Below, piece after piece: positions 18,517 through 27,749 of a stretch of DNA of 40,091 bases (position 1 is the stretch's first letter; each line of letters starts with the position of its first letter). The stretch spans positions 1-40,091 of the forward strand of contig JASGUW010000106.1 in NCBI GenBank assembly GCA_030055235.1, given 5' to 3'. The position numbers and the translations under genes are program-made. Below the pieces are notes generated by a model. It was not told the DNA's origin. It did not search any database and saw only the letters and a program-made list of their open reading frames with translations. Origin of the DNA: Bacillota bacterium (lineage in GTDB: Bacteria; Bacillota; Clostridia; Saccharofermentanales; Fastidiosipilaceae).

Positions 18517-19208
18517 GGTCAAGATCGGGAGTTTTACAAAAAGAATTTTGTATTTCTCTTCATCTTGACCACAAAGGGCCTGTTTCTGGTCAAGATCGGG
18601 AGTTTTACTAATAAGTTTTTGTATTTCTCTTCATCTTGACCATGGAAGGCTCGATTCTGGTCAAAACAGCGTGTAATCCAAAAAACGATTTGGATACCAG
18701 GCTACTTTGACCACGAAGGACCTGATTCTGGTCAAAATAGCGCGTAATCCAAAAAACGATTTGGATACCAGGCTACTTTGACCACAGAGGGCCTGGTTCT
18801 GGTCAACACAGCGTGAAATCCAAAAAGCGATTTGGATACCAGGCTACTTTGACCACGAAGAACCTGTTTCTGGTCAAAATAGCGTGTAATCCAAAAAATG
18901 ATTTGGATTCAAGGCTACTTTGACCACGAAGAACCTGATTCTGGTCAAAACAGCGTCCAATCCAAAAAATGATTTGGATACCAGGCTACTTTGACCACGA
19001 AGACCCTGTTTCTGGTCAAAACAGCGTGTAATCCAAAAAACGATTTGGATACGAGGCTACTTTGACCACAGAGGGCCTGTTCTGGTCAAAACAACGTGAA
19101 ATGGCAAATTCGATTGCCATTTCAGCCCATCTTGACCACAAAGGACCGGATTCTGGTCAAAACAGCGTGGAATGGCAAATTCGATTGCCATTACAGCCCA
19201 TCTTGACC
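18517..19208. repeat. Ten-unit 71-bp hairpin array (family C)
   Basis: Units start at 18517, 18588, 18659, 18730, 18801, 18872, 18943, 19014, 19084 and 19155. Each is bounded by GGTCAA and TTGACC, which can pair. Three inner designs occur. Units 1-2 extend the outer arms to GGTCAAGAT / ATCTTGACC and have an ACAAAA / TTTTGT stem that has decayed in unit 2. Units 3-8 carry ATCCAAA / TTTGGAT. Units 9-10 carry AATGGCAA / TTGCCATT in the same place. Pairing is kept while the sequence changes. A spacer of about 17 bp (ACCACGAAGGACCTGATTCT-like) separates the units. Confidence 0.92.
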
Positions 19209-19355
19209 ACCAAAAACCACGGATGTTTACCGTATCCTGCCACGCCAGCTCCGCCGCCCCGTCACAACAGAGTCGGCATGCACCAGGGATCTCACGCGCC
19301 CGCATAACCTCGCCCACCAGATAGAGCCACCGCTACTGTGGAATCCGTTCGCTGC

Positions 19356-20090
19356 TCACCAGCCCATCTCAGAAAGCCAGCGGGCGGTTTCGTTTTCACG
19401 TTCTCTGCCATCGCCATGCATGAATTTACCAAGCTTCAGCTTGCCCCGGATCTCACCGTCCAGAAGATACAGGATCCTTTCACACCTGCTGGCAATCTTG
19501 CTGTCATGGGTGACCATCAGCACCGATGTCCCTTCTAGATTGATCTTTAAAAAAGCCTCAATGACCTCCGCAGCCGCAGCCTGATTCAAGGCTCCGGTAG
19601 GCTCGTCCGCAAATATGATATCTGGTTCCATCATCAGGCTGCGGCAGATACAGGCTCTCTGCAGCTCGCCTCCGGAAACCTCACCCACTTTTCGTTCGGC
19701 CAGATCTCCTATGCCAAAAGCATCCATCAAAGCAGCGGCACGCTGAAAAAGCGCCCGCTTCTCCTTCTTTTTCGCGTGAAGTGCCGGCAGAACGATATTG
19801 TCAATGAGATTCAGGTTGGCAAGCACATTCATCTGCTGAAACACAAACCCCATCTGAAAGAGCCTCAAACGGGCTTTTTCATCTTCGTCAAGGCCAACGA
19901 TCTCCACACCACGAAGCCAGACCTCTCCTTCATCCGCCTGATCCATGCCGGAGACGTTATAGAGAAGCGTCGATTTACCAGAACCGGAAGGTCCCATCAC
20001 GGCGATCATTTCGCCTTCCTCCATAGCAAAGCTGATCCTTTTCAGGATCTTCCCCTTGCTCAGATCTCTAACGATGAGTATTTCGCTCAT
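19356..20090 (-). CDS. ABC transporter ATP-binding protein (MacB/LolD/FtsE type)
   Basis: ATPase subunit for the FtsX-type permease encoded upstream. It has 244 residues, with Walker A MGPSGSGKSTLL, Q-loop region FVFQQMNVLANLNL, signature VSGGELQRACICRSL, Walker B IIFADEPTGALN and the H-loop in LMVTHDS. This is the pattern of the LolD/MacB class, which powers mechanotransmission or export of peptides, lipids or drugs. GAGGG lies about 8 nt upstream of the ATG. A 191-bp gap filled with 11-bp repeats separates it from the permease gene, unlike the overlapping genes upstream. Confidence 0.92.
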   Translation of the reverse strand: MSEILIVRDLSKGKILKRISFAMEEGEMIAVMGPSGSGKSTLLYNVSGMDQADEGEVWLRGVEIVGLDEDEKARLRLFQMGFVFQQMNVLANLNLIDNIVLPALHAKKKEKRALFQRAAALMDAFGIGDLAERKVGEVSGGELQRACICRSLMMEPDIIFADEPTGALNQAAAAEVIEAFLKINLEGTSVLMVTHDSKIASRCERILYLLDGEIRGKLKLGKFMHGDGRERENETARWLSEMGW

Positions 20091-20160
20091 AAGCTGCCCT
20101 CTCTCTGACTGTCCTTTCCTTCTCTAATTCGCTTGCTGCTAAACTGTTCTTAAGCTGTTC

Positions 20161-20270
20161 CTCGGCTACCACTCAGCTACCACTCAGCTACCACTCAGCT
20201 GCCACTCGGCTACCACTCGGCTACCACTCAGCTGCCACTTGGCTGCTGCTTCAGCTGCCACACGACTACT
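20161..20270. repeat. 11-bp direct repeats between permease and ATPase genes
   Basis: About nine or ten copies of CTACCACTCAG and close variants (CTGCCACTCGG, CTGCCACTTGG) run head to tail at 11-bp spacing. They fall in the intercistronic space of the export operon, so copy-number change by slippage could alter the distance to, or the folding before, the ATPase ribosome site. Confidence 0.85.
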
Positions 20271-20281
20271 GCCCGACTGCC

Positions 20282-22552
20282 CTAATGTGCACCCAGGCAC
20301 TCAGAGGCTTGGATCCTGCCGATTTCGCTGAGACTTATCCCGGTCGCCAAAACCGCTGCCACCGTAACGAGTGCCGGTATCAGCACAAACGCCGCCATAG
20401 GGTTCACTATGAAGCGAAAGCCGTATGCACCCATGGAGCCGAGCAGAAAAGCCGCCAGCTGCTGCCCCGGAACGATTCCGGCAAAGATACCAACGCCCAC
20501 ACCGACCAGAAGCGCTACAAAGACCCTCTTCCGATACTCCGCCCTGATGGCCGCAGTTCGAAAGCCCAGTGCCTTCTTCAGTGAGCAGTCGTTCCTCGCT
20601 CTCCAGATCACCAGACGCAAAAACAGCAGCACCACCACAAAGAGGATCAGGCATGCCAGAGCCGCCGTCATGATGGCGGCTTTCCGGATCCTGAAGATGG
20701 TCTGTCCGTAGGTGCCCATAAGATAGTCCGCGATTTTGACGATCTTGATCCCATCACCAAACGCGGCATATTTCTCCTGGTACTCCTCAAGCCAGCTGTC
20801 CGTGAGATTCTCATCCCGTAACGACAGGTAGATCACACTCCACATAACGGGAGCACTCTTATTCATAGTGCGGAAACAGGCTTTGGCCGTCTTGCCACCG
20901 TTGGTAATATCCGAATAGATGCCGCAGACACGGGCGACTACAGCGTCTTCCTGCCGCTCCTCCCGGTCTTTAGAGACAAGAAGCGTATCGCCTGTGCTCA
21001 GCTTCATTTCTCTGGCATTCAGGATCGATAAAGCGATGTCAGCTTCCGTTTCGGGGTAGCTGCCTTCCACGTAACGCACCGGAAAACGGCTGTGATCGCC
21101 GCTTTCGATCAACAGACTGCAGGAGCTTCCATCAGGCAGAAATCCTCTGCAGGAGCGGGTACTAAGCAGCACATGCTCCTTGACCCGCTCATCCCGTTCG
21201 ATGTCTTTCGCGAGTCTCTCTGCGGAAGCATCCAGATCGTCCATCTGCCTGATATCGATTCGGATCTGACTTTCCCCGATCCCCATATGTGTAGCAAACT
21301 CGGGCGCCGCAATCGTAGTGTTCAGGTTCCATGGCACCAGGATCATAAACACGGCCGCTGCCGTAATAATGCCGATTGGCAGGTAGAGGTTTTTCTGTCT
21401 GCCGGCATATGCACGCCCGTACAGAACTTCGACGGCAGACAGCGTTTCCATTCTGCCCAGCGTGCGGTACACGGCCAGCAGGATGATTCCCTCCACCACC
21501 AGGGCACCCAGAAACATCAGGGCATAGATGCGGCTCATATTGCCCACCTTACCGTAGAGTTCCCGCATCTCGGCACCCAGGGGCTCTGCTATAAGCACCG
21601 CAGCCAGAACACCAAGCAGGCCTCCCATGACAGACAGCAGCAGATACCGGGAAAAATACAGGCTGCGAATGTCGCGCCTGGCAATGCCGACGGACTTCAG
21701 CATGCCTATTTCGCGTCGATCCTTTTCAAGCTGCGTAAGGATCAGATAGCGGATACATAATATGGATATTAAGAGGACTACAACACTGACCAGCAGAATG
21801 ACCAGAATCATCATCCCGTCAGAAAGGGCATTCATCATTTTAATCAGTGGTCGGGTGATCGTGGGGCCGTTCGCCGGCAGACCGGCAGCCCCATAGGCCG
21901 CGGCAAAGCTGCCGGTGTCGCTGCCCTCATGGAGCTGGAATTCGATCAGGTACTCTTCACTCCCAAGCGGCCGCAGCCGTTCATAGTCTGCTTCGTGCAC
22001 CAGAAAACGCTTGGAAGAGGCCATCATGGAATTCATCTGTGAATCTCTCAGAAAGCCTGCAATCTGGAGCTCCTGGTCAGCGATCCCCAGTACATCACCG
22101 ACCTGGAGCTCATACTCCAGCCTGTAGCAGACCGGGACGTAAACCTCCCCCGGCAGAGGCTGTATCCTTCGATTCTCCGCATCAATGAGAAAGTCAAACA
22201 GCGGATTCTGACAGCTAAGTCCGTTGTCCTGCGTGTTGTTGACAAGCGCTTGACCCCCGATCGTCAACTGGGAATTGGGCAGATTCAGGAACGTAGATAT
22301 CTGCAGCGTCTTCACTTCGCTTCTTTTTTGCGAAAACTGCGACAGCTCTTCCGCATTGATCTCCCCGCTGTGCATCTGAAGGTAATCCGGCGTCTGTGCC
22401 GTTAACATCAGATTGTCTATGGAGGCGGAAAGGCTCCCAAATAACAGCACCGCCAGCCCCAGCAGCAGCGCTGCCGCCGCCATGAAGATCAGGGTCGCCA
22501 TGCTGACCAGCCGGTTCGCCCTAAAGTGATTCAGAATGAGTCGTTTTTTCAT
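20282..22552 (-). CDS. FtsX-type ABC permease, two FtsX domains
   Basis: Membrane permease of 756 residues in the MacB/FtsX superfamily. An N-terminal helix (about 15-42) is followed by a large extracytoplasmic domain, three membrane helices (roughly 250-275, 300-325, 345-370), a junction helix near 400, a second extracytoplasmic domain and three C-terminal helices. The segment EKDRREIGMLKSVGIARRDIRS is the cytoplasmic coupling signature of FtsX domains, repeated in weaker form as RNDCSLKKALGFRTAAIRAEY. It partners with the downstream ATPase. The start overlaps the MFS gene by 32 bp, so it is in the same operon under TetR-type control. The substrate is not evident. Confidence 0.88.
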   Translation of the reverse strand: MKKRLILNHFRANRLVSMATLIFMAAAALLLGLAVLLFGSLSASIDNLMLTAQTPDYLQMHSGEINAEELSQFSQKRSEVKTLQISTFLNLPNSQLTIGGQALVNNTQDNGLSCQNPLFDFLIDAENRRIQPLPGEVYVPVCYRLEYELQVGDVLGIADQELQIAGFLRDSQMNSMMASSKRFLVHEADYERLRPLGSEEYLIEFQLHEGSDTGSFAAAYGAAGLPANGPTITRPLIKMMNALSDGMMILVILLVSVVVLLISILCIRYLILTQLEKDRREIGMLKSVGIARRDIRSLYFSRYLLLSVMGGLLGVLAAVLIAEPLGAEMRELYGKVGNMSRIYALMFLGALVVEGIILLAVYRTLGRMETLSAVEVLYGRAYAGRQKNLYLPIGIITAAAVFMILVPWNLNTTIAAPEFATHMGIGESQIRIDIRQMDDLDASAERLAKDIERDERVKEHVLLSTRSCRGFLPDGSSCSLLIESGDHSRFPVRYVEGSYPETEADIALSILNAREMKLSTGDTLLVSKDREERQEDAVVARVCGIYSDITNGGKTAKACFRTMNKSAPVMWSVIYLSLRDENLTDSWLEEYQEKYAAFGDGIKIVKIADYLMGTYGQTIFRIRKAAIMTAALACLILFVVVLLFLRLVIWRARNDCSLKKALGFRTAAIRAEYRKRVFVALLVGVGVGIFAGIVPGQQLAAFLLGSMGAYGFRFIVNPMAAFVLIPALVTVAAVLATGISLSEIGRIQASECLGAH

Positions 22553-23777
22553 TTTCTTCCAAAGCCCTCACATCCTTGAAGCCGTTCAGCAGCACAGCAA
22601 CTGCGGCGAGCAGGAAGCCCGCCATCTTGATCACATCCGCGGCCCCCTGCCCTACAGTGATCTGCCTCAGCGCAGCCACCCGGTCCGCCAGCAAGCCCGC
22701 CGAGGCATAGGCCACGACATAACCCATCTGTGACAGAAAACCGATCAGCCCCCATGCCCGTCCCTGTCTGGCGGGATCGATATTGGTCCGGATCAGGAAA
22801 TCCAGAGCGTTGTTGGCAAAGGGCAGGGTGAAGAAAAACACAAATCCGAAGCAGCAGATCAGATACAGGTTCTCTTTCCAGCCAAAGCCCATCATGGCTA
22901 TGCCTGCCAGCAGCAGAGAAATAGAAAGTACGCATGCGAAGTTCCTCTTCAGACCGCGCATCCCAAGCAGCAGGCTTGAAACCAGCATTCCGCAGGCACA
23001 GATGGTCTCAGCAACGCCCAGAACGCTGCTGCTGACAAAAGCCAGCAGCCTGGGTTCGGAAAGAACCTGTAACACGCCCATAAAGCAGGTGATGAGCGAA
23101 GAAAGCACAAGCAAAATGAGAACGCCGCGCTTTTCCGTTATGGCAGCCCAGCCTTCCCGGAAGCTGCTGCAAAATCCTGGCCTGTCTTGACGCTTTCGCG
23201 ACTCCAGACCGGCCCGGACAACAGCCGTACAGACCGCCGTCAAAAAGAAGGTGCCAATGTCGATGAGCAGCAGGAGCCTGATGTCGCTTACGGCAAGCAG
23301 GGCCCCGGCGATAAGTGGTGAGATCAGATATCTGGCACTTCCCGCAACGCTCATCAGGCCACTGGCCTTTGAGTACTCTTCCCTGCTGAGCAGATCCGTC
23401 ACCGTTGCCTTATAGGACGGTTCCAGCAGGGCTGAGAATACCGAACTGACAACGACACCTGCACAGATCTGCTGCAGGCTGGCCCCGCCGTTTTGCATGG
23501 CGAGCAGAATATAGACAAGTCCCAGTGCCGACAGACCATCCCCCAGGATCATGAGCAGTCGCCGGTCATATCGGTCGGCCAGAACGCCGGCCGGAACGCC
23601 CAGCAGCATGCCAGGCAGAAAGGCCAGCAGGGTCACCAGCGCCATGCTGCCGGCACTTCCCGTCGTCTGGAAGACATAAACGCCCAGGCCAAAGCTTGTC
23701 AGTCCGCCACCAATCGCGGATACCAGCTCCCCGCTCCAGAGAAGTAAAAAGCGGCGGTAGTTTGTCTTTGTCTTCAT
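22521..23777 (-). CDS. MFS efflux transporter (DHA3-like)
   Basis: A 418-residue major facilitator with about twelve membrane helices, of the macrolide-efflux-like DHA3 type. The loop 2-3 motif A is visible as GVPAGVLADRYDRRLLMILGD. A central cytoplasmic loop (ESRKRQDRPGF) splits the two halves. The MRNA leader carries a 17-bp dyad at 23804-23820 that matches the one before the tetR gene, so expression is likely relieved when the regulator binds an inducer. AGGAG lies 6-7 nt before the ATG. Drug or peptide export is inferred from family and context. Confidence 0.85.
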   Translation of the reverse strand: MKTKTNYRRFLLLWSGELVSAIGGGLTSFGLGVYVFQTTGSAGSMALVTLLAFLPGMLLGVPAGVLADRYDRRLLMILGDGLSALGLVYILLAMQNGGASLQQICAGVVVSSVFSALLEPSYKATVTDLLSREEYSKASGLMSVAGSARYLISPLIAGALLAVSDIRLLLLIDIGTFFLTAVCTAVVRAGLESRKRQDRPGFCSSFREGWAAITEKRGVLILLVLSSLITCFMGVLQVLSEPRLLAFVSSSVLGVAETICACGMLVSSLLLGMRGLKRNFACVLSISLLLAGIAMMGFGWKENLYLICCFGFVFFFTLPFANNALDFLIRTNIDPARQGRAWGLIGFLSQMGYVVAYASAGLLADRVAALRQITVGQGAADVIKMAGFLLAAVAVLLNGFKDVRALEENEKTTHSESL

Positions 23778-23803
23778 CGTTCTCCTTTAGCCTTCCCCAG
23801 TTA

Positions 23804-23820
23804 ACCGACAAGTTGTCGGT
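23804..23820. promoter_or_regulatory. TetR-type operator 1 (before the MFS gene)
   Basis: The 17-bp dyad ACCGACAAGTTGTCGGT has perfect 8-bp half-sites around one central base. It sits between the tetR stop and the MFS start, just downstream of a possible minus-strand -10 (TATATT, complement of 23831-23836), a position that would block transcription. Confidence 0.85.
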
Positions 23821-23881
23821 ATGTGGGTAAAATATACGGGAACTGCCGCAGTCGGCGACCGCTCCCGTTGTCCCTTTCTTC

Positions 23882-24508
23882 CTACCTGGAAAAGACTCCT
23901 GAAATAGCCCTGGTCAGGCCGCCTTCTCCTGCACCGAGAACTCTCTCAACATGATAGATAAAGGCCCTGCTCTTCTTTTCCATCTCCTCCGGCGACAGCC
24001 CGGCCAGCGCATCGAATGCCGTGTTCGAATAGATCACGATCATCTCAGCCGCTTCCGAAGGATACTTCGTGTCAAAGATACCGATCTCATTTCCCTCTGC
24101 TATCAGCTTCGCAAACAGGGGAACGACCCCCTCAATCATACTGTCCTGCATTTTTTGATGAAGCAGTGCATTCTGTGGCTTATGCATCTGCTCCAGTACC
24201 TCAACCCCGACGCCGCTGTCCAGATTCAGGGCCAGGACCGCTCCCGTAAGACGCTCCAGAAGCGGAACATTCCGATCGGCAATGATCGCGGCAGCCCGTG
24301 CGATCCTTTCGTGCCCCATCCTCTCCACAATGGCATCCAGGATTTCTTCCTTGGATTCGAAATGGTAGTACAGCGTGCCGCGCGCGATACCGATCTTATG
24401 AATGATGTCATTGGTACTGGCGTTATCAAATCCCTTCTCCACAAACAGCTGCTCCGCCACGTCCAGTATCTCGTTTCTTCTCTCCTCTGCAGGCTTTACT
24501 ACTCTCAC
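23882..24508 (-). CDS. TetR/AcrR-family transcriptional regulator
   Basis: A 208-residue repressor with a classic N-terminal TetR helix-turn-helix (about 10-55: DVAEQLFVEKGFDNASTNDI, then IGIARGTLYYHFESKEEIL) and an all-helical ligand domain. It starts at GTG (MRVVKPAEERRNEI) with AAGGA about 10 nt upstream. The same 17-bp dyad lies before this gene and before the downstream MFS gene, which points to autoregulation and control of the export operon. The ligand cannot be read from sequence. Confidence 0.92.
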   Translation of the reverse strand: MRVVKPAEERRNEILDVAEQLFVEKGFDNASTNDIIHKIGIARGTLYYHFESKEEILDAIVERMGHERIARAAAIIADRNVPLLERLTGAVLALNLDSGVGVEVLEQMHKPQNALLHQKMQDSMIEGVVPLFAKLIAEGNEIGIFDTKYPSEAAEMIVIYSNTAFDALAGLSPEEMEKKSRAFIYHVERVLGAGEGGLTRAISGVFSR

Positions 24509-24533
24509 CGTTTTTACATTCCTTTGCCAAGCT

Positions 24534-24552
24534 TACCGACAACTTGTCGGTA
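24534..24552. promoter_or_regulatory. TetR-type operator 2 (before tetR)
   Basis: TACCGACAACTTGTCGGTA is a 9-bp half-site dyad around one central C, with the same half-sites as operator 1. It begins at the expected transcription start of the promoter at 24559-24587, so binding would shut off tetR itself. Confidence 0.87.
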
Positions 24553-24558
24553 GGTTGA

Positions 24559-24587
24559 TTTATAGCACAGTTCTTTTGCCTAAACAA
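24559..24587 (-). promoter_or_regulatory. Promoter of tetR
   Basis: On the minus strand, TTGTTT (complement of 24582-24587) and TATAAA (complement of 24559-24564, with an upstream TGC) are 17 bp apart, 50 bp before the GTG start. Confidence 0.65.
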
Positions 24588-24689
24588 GACTGCGGCATTT
24601 CTGGGATGCTCTCCCCTTCTTCTATATAAAGTTGACAGTTTCCCCACGCTGGGGTAATAATGCCTTTGTTTCCGGCTGCTGCCGGATCC

Positions 24690-24765
24690 GGGCTCGTGGC
24701 TCAGCTGGGAGAGCGCCGCGTTCGCAACGCGGAGGTCGAGGGTTCGAACCCCTTCGGGTCCACCA
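24690..24765 (+). tRNA. tRNA-Ala (anticodon CGC)
   Basis: A complete 76-nt cloverleaf. The acceptor stem GGGCTCG pairs with CGGGTCC and includes the G3-U70 wobble that identifies alanine tRNAs. The D arm is GCTC / GAGC, the anticodon stem CCGCG / CGCGG with loop TTCGCAA (anticodon CGC, codon GCG), and the T arm carries GGTTCGAACC. CCA is encoded at the 3' end. It stands alone between the TetR cassette and the IS1634 region. Confidence 0.97.
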
Positions 24766-25282
24766 GGAAGGCATCATCTTTTCTTACGGAAGCATGATGC
24801 CTTTTCTTATTTTGGAACTCCTTCGCGTTTGGCCAGTGTGTAGTTAATCAGGCAGATGCTTTCTCCTGGAACCGTTGCAGAAGCTATAACTTTTAGAGCT
24901 ACAGCAGTCAGCGACTTCAGCTGATGAAGTGCATACGTCTCTACACAGCTGCGGAGAAACAGAAACAGGCTCCATGGGAAGCGATATGCGATATTTCATA
25001 GATATTTCATATGGATATATTAAGAATATAAGACACGAGCAACAGATCATGAATCCTTTGACTTCCTGCCCCGTACTAAATTACATCTAAATAAAGGTTC
25101 CGTTTTCATCCAATGAGAACAATCTTCAGCGGCTGCTTATGTCCTTAAAGGAGCCGCGTCACGAGAATCAGGAATCCCAGCCATCCGATCTATCCGGTAG
25201 CTGATGCGACAGATCTGCGGGGTTCGATGCCATGGCGTAAAAGTCCTCTTTTATTGGGTGAAAATCGCTGTTTCATTTTGCC
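24766..25282. other. Intergenic, no gene seen
   Basis: Between the tRNA and the solitary repeat at 25283 I see no coding sequence with start context. A short hairpin just after the tRNA (GGCATCAT at 24770-24777 with ATGATGCC at 24794-24801, followed by TTTTCTTATTTT) can act as the tRNA terminator. Confidence 0.55.
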
Positions 25283-25350
25283 GTGCACCGGTTAGGTGCA
25301 CAGTGAAGCGAAGCTTCCTGCCCCGATTTCGGGGCAGCAGCGCAATTATT
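25283..25350. repeat. Solitary family B element with adjoining hairpin
   Basis: CTTCCTGCCCCGATTTCGGG and the following GCAGCAGCGCAATTATTCC (25314-25352) match one module of the arrays at 9847 and 32440, with two changes. Just before it, GTGCACC / GGTGCAC (25283-25289 with 25295-25301) forms a 7-bp stem. Confidence 0.75.
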
Positions 25351-25429
25351 CCCACACCTGAGCCATCGCTTTCAAAGGAATACCATTTCCGTCAACTGTC
25401 CGTCCCCTAAATGGAGTGCGTTTCCGCAC

Positions 25430-27330
25430 CTAAACAAAATCTATGAGAATGATGCTTCCGCTACCCGTTGTCTGAACCAAGGTAATGATTATGCGGAGCG
25501 CCACATGAGCACGAGATAAGGCAAGCAAGCGCGTTAAGTAATATATTCCGGCACCTTTGAAACAATGTTGTAAGAATAAAAACATTTTTTTGAAACCACA
25601 GCTCGTAACGCATCGAAGATAATAGAAAAAACACGTTTCGAGGTATGCTATGTCTCCTGAATTCAACCCAGCCAGGCGAGAAGCCAAAAATCTTTCACTC
25701 TCGATGGTGGTCGCAAATCGCTGCTTAGATGAGATTGGTTTTGCTCGAATAGTTGATGAACACATAAGCTGGGATCCTAAGCAATGGCATGTAAGTCCCG
25801 GCAGCCTGCTTCATGTGCTGGCTCTCCTGACGAGCGTAAATGGGCTTACGCCATTGGAGACCATCTCCAAACGCCTGAAGGAGATGGATGTGGAGCAGAT
25901 TCTGGGTGGTCTGGTCCAGGCAGAACGCGTGAACGAATACAATGTCGGCGAAGCTTTGGAACGTTTTGGGAGAACGAATCCTGAAAAGCTGTACAGTCTG
26001 GTGCTAATGGCTGCGATGGCACATTTCGAGGTGTATCCAGCACGCTTGCACACTGATACCGCCAATCTGGCCTTTGGCGGCACATATGACTCCGGTGATA
26101 AACCGGTAGAAAAACATCAGCTGCTTGAACTGGCGTTCAACAGGGAGCCTCTGTCTGGATGCAGGCACAGCGTTAGCGGTCAGATCGTCAACGAGCGTGA
26201 GATCCAGATGCTCCGTCGAGTGATAAATGCCGCTGCCAGCAACATTCAATATAGCGCCAAGACCACAAAGCTCCTTGAAAAGCTCCAGGAATTGGCAAAG
26301 AGCACTGTCTTTGTCGCAGACGGCGAACAGATCAGTGAGAAATATATCCGCAGACTCACGCAACAGGGTTTTTTCTTTGTCTCCCGCTGCCCGAAAACCT
26401 TCGCAGACAATCTCTGTGATCGTGCGAAAACGGCTGTTCTCGCCGAGGGCGAACTCCTGGATCTGGGCACATTCAGTGAGAACAAGGGTAGCGCCTGCTA
26501 TCGCGGGCGAAGCATATGGATGAAGGCAAATCCGGATCTGTCCGTCCGTCTCCTGGTTTTTACAAACGATCAGTTAATGGCCAGAGCAGAGCCTGAACTG
26601 CAGGCTATGAGAAAAAAGGTGGAAGCAAGTACCAAGGCAGTAAAAAAGAAGGTCTTCAAATGCCAATCTGATGCCGAGGAAGAAGTCGAACGCATGCGCC
26701 AGAATCCGGCCTTCAGGTACTTTGATGTAGATGTCGAATATATAGAAGAGGAGCATGTGCGCTGGCCGCGTGGACGCAGAGGAGCCAACACCAAGCCTGT
26801 AGAGATCACGACAACGGTACGAGTAGATTTCGAAGAACCGCACCCGCAGGAAGAGCATGTGCAGGAATATCGAAAAATGAGAGGCAGTCTGGTACTCATC
26901 AGCAATGTGCCGGAAGAGCACTGCGAAGACCGCGACTTATTGGCCTCCTATGCAGATCCGAAAGAGCACGAAAATATCTTCCGTCAGCTGGAGCTGCCTT
27001 CCCTGAGCACCACACTCTATCTCCAAAACGAGGATCGCAAAAAGGGTCTTGTGATCGTGCTGCATGTCGCCTTATTGATTCACACGATCATAGAACTGAA
27101 GCTGCGTCGTGAACTGGCCGAATGGCAGGAAGAGAGCGCCCAGGCAAACAATTGAAGGCGGGCCTGGTTGTCAAAACACTTGTAAAACCTGCCAATGGGC
27201 GGTTCTACAATGTGTCCAGAGGTATTCATCCAGAAAAGGCAGGCTACGAGCGCCATGAGTTCCATGGTCTGGATGATACGGCGGCTCTCATCTTCCCGGG
27301 CACATCCTAATCGCTTCAGGGAATGCTCAC
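25430..27330 (+). mobile_element. IS1634-type element, approximate borders
   Basis: The element is defined by the transposase at 25650-27155. The borders given are guesses from the limits of unassigned flanking DNA. I could not find a convincing pair of terminal inverted repeats or a target-site duplication by eye. Confidence 0.4.
25650..27155 (+). CDS. IS1634-family transposase (DUF4277-like)
   Basis: DDE transposase of the IS4 superfamily, 501 residues. The N-terminal part (KNLSLSMVVANRCLDEIGF, then LLHVLALLTSVNGLTPLE) matches the DUF4277-type domain of IS1634 elements. The catalytic core shows HTDTANLAFGG, STVFVADGEQISEKYI and RGSLVLISNVPEEHCED, with a C-terminal YADPKEHENIFRQLELP, where the Glu-containing YREK-like motif is expected, and a hydrophobic end (VLHVALLIHTIIELKLRREL). 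It appears full-length apart from an uncertain 3' end. Two single-family repeats flank it within a few hundred bases. No ribosome site is strong at the ATG, which is common for transposases. Confidence 0.85.
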   Translation: MSPEFNPARREAKNLSLSMVVANRCLDEIGFARIVDEHISWDPKQWHVSPGSLLHVLALLTSVNGLTPLETISKRLKEMDVEQILGGLVQAERVNEYNVGEALERFGRTNPEKLYSLVLMAAMAHFEVYPARLHTDTANLAFGGTYDSGDKPVEKHQLLELAFNREPLSGCRHSVSGQIVNEREIQMLRRVINAAASNIQYSAKTTKLLEKLQELAKSTVFVADGEQISEKYIRRLTQQGFFFVSRCPKTFADNLCDRAKTAVLAEGELLDLGTFSENKGSACYRGRSIWMKANPDLSVRLLVFTNDQLMARAEPELQAMRKKVEASTKAVKKKVFKCQSDAEEEVERMRQNPAFRYFDVDVEYIEEEHVRWPRGRRGANTKPVEITTTVRVDFEEPHPQEEHVQEYRKMRGSLVLISNVPEEHCEDRDLLASYADPKEHENIFRQLELPSLSTTLYLQNEDRKKGLVIVLHVALLIHTIIELKLRRELAEWQEESAQANN

Positions 27331-27749
27331 AGAAGGGCTCTAATGTGCACACATGAACGCAGTGCCGAGGACAGTGATTGCCTTTTGTAAATGACAGTAG
27401 CAAAACAGACAAAAACTGCGTGTGTCTCCATGGCATGCCAATCTGATGACGGACATGGATTTTCCGGGACACCGAAGACAGCTCGGCATCTTCTCTGCAC
27501 GGACTTTTTTGCTCAATTGCCAGTCCCTTTGACTGCTGGCTGTCGCTGTCAAAAAAGGATTCCTTTCCAAAAGCCGTTACCCTTTGATCACAGGTTCGTC
27601 TTTTATAAAAGGCAGTGACGCCTTCCGGGAGCAAATTCAAGACCCCGGTTCGTTTTATGTTATATTTTCTTTAATTCTTGACAAACAGCGTCCCGCCGGG
27701 AAATTGTCCGCCTGAGGACGTCCCGGGCGTGTTCCGACAGGAGGCATGT
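27156..27749. other. IS-flanking intergenic DNA
   Basis: I recognise no gene here. A 62-codon frame (27122-27310) overlaps the transposase end and contains PANGRFYNVSRGIHPEKAGY. It could be a frameshifted C-terminal extension of the transposase, but I cannot match it. The last 100 bases lead into the DtxR-type gene and include TTGACA at 27679-27684 as a possible -35. Confidence 0.45.

Noticed and set aside
27080-27640. 186-codon minus-strand frame next to the IS1634 transposase
   Set aside because: No recognisable motif or start signal; it overlaps the transposase end and looks like shadow and flank sequence.
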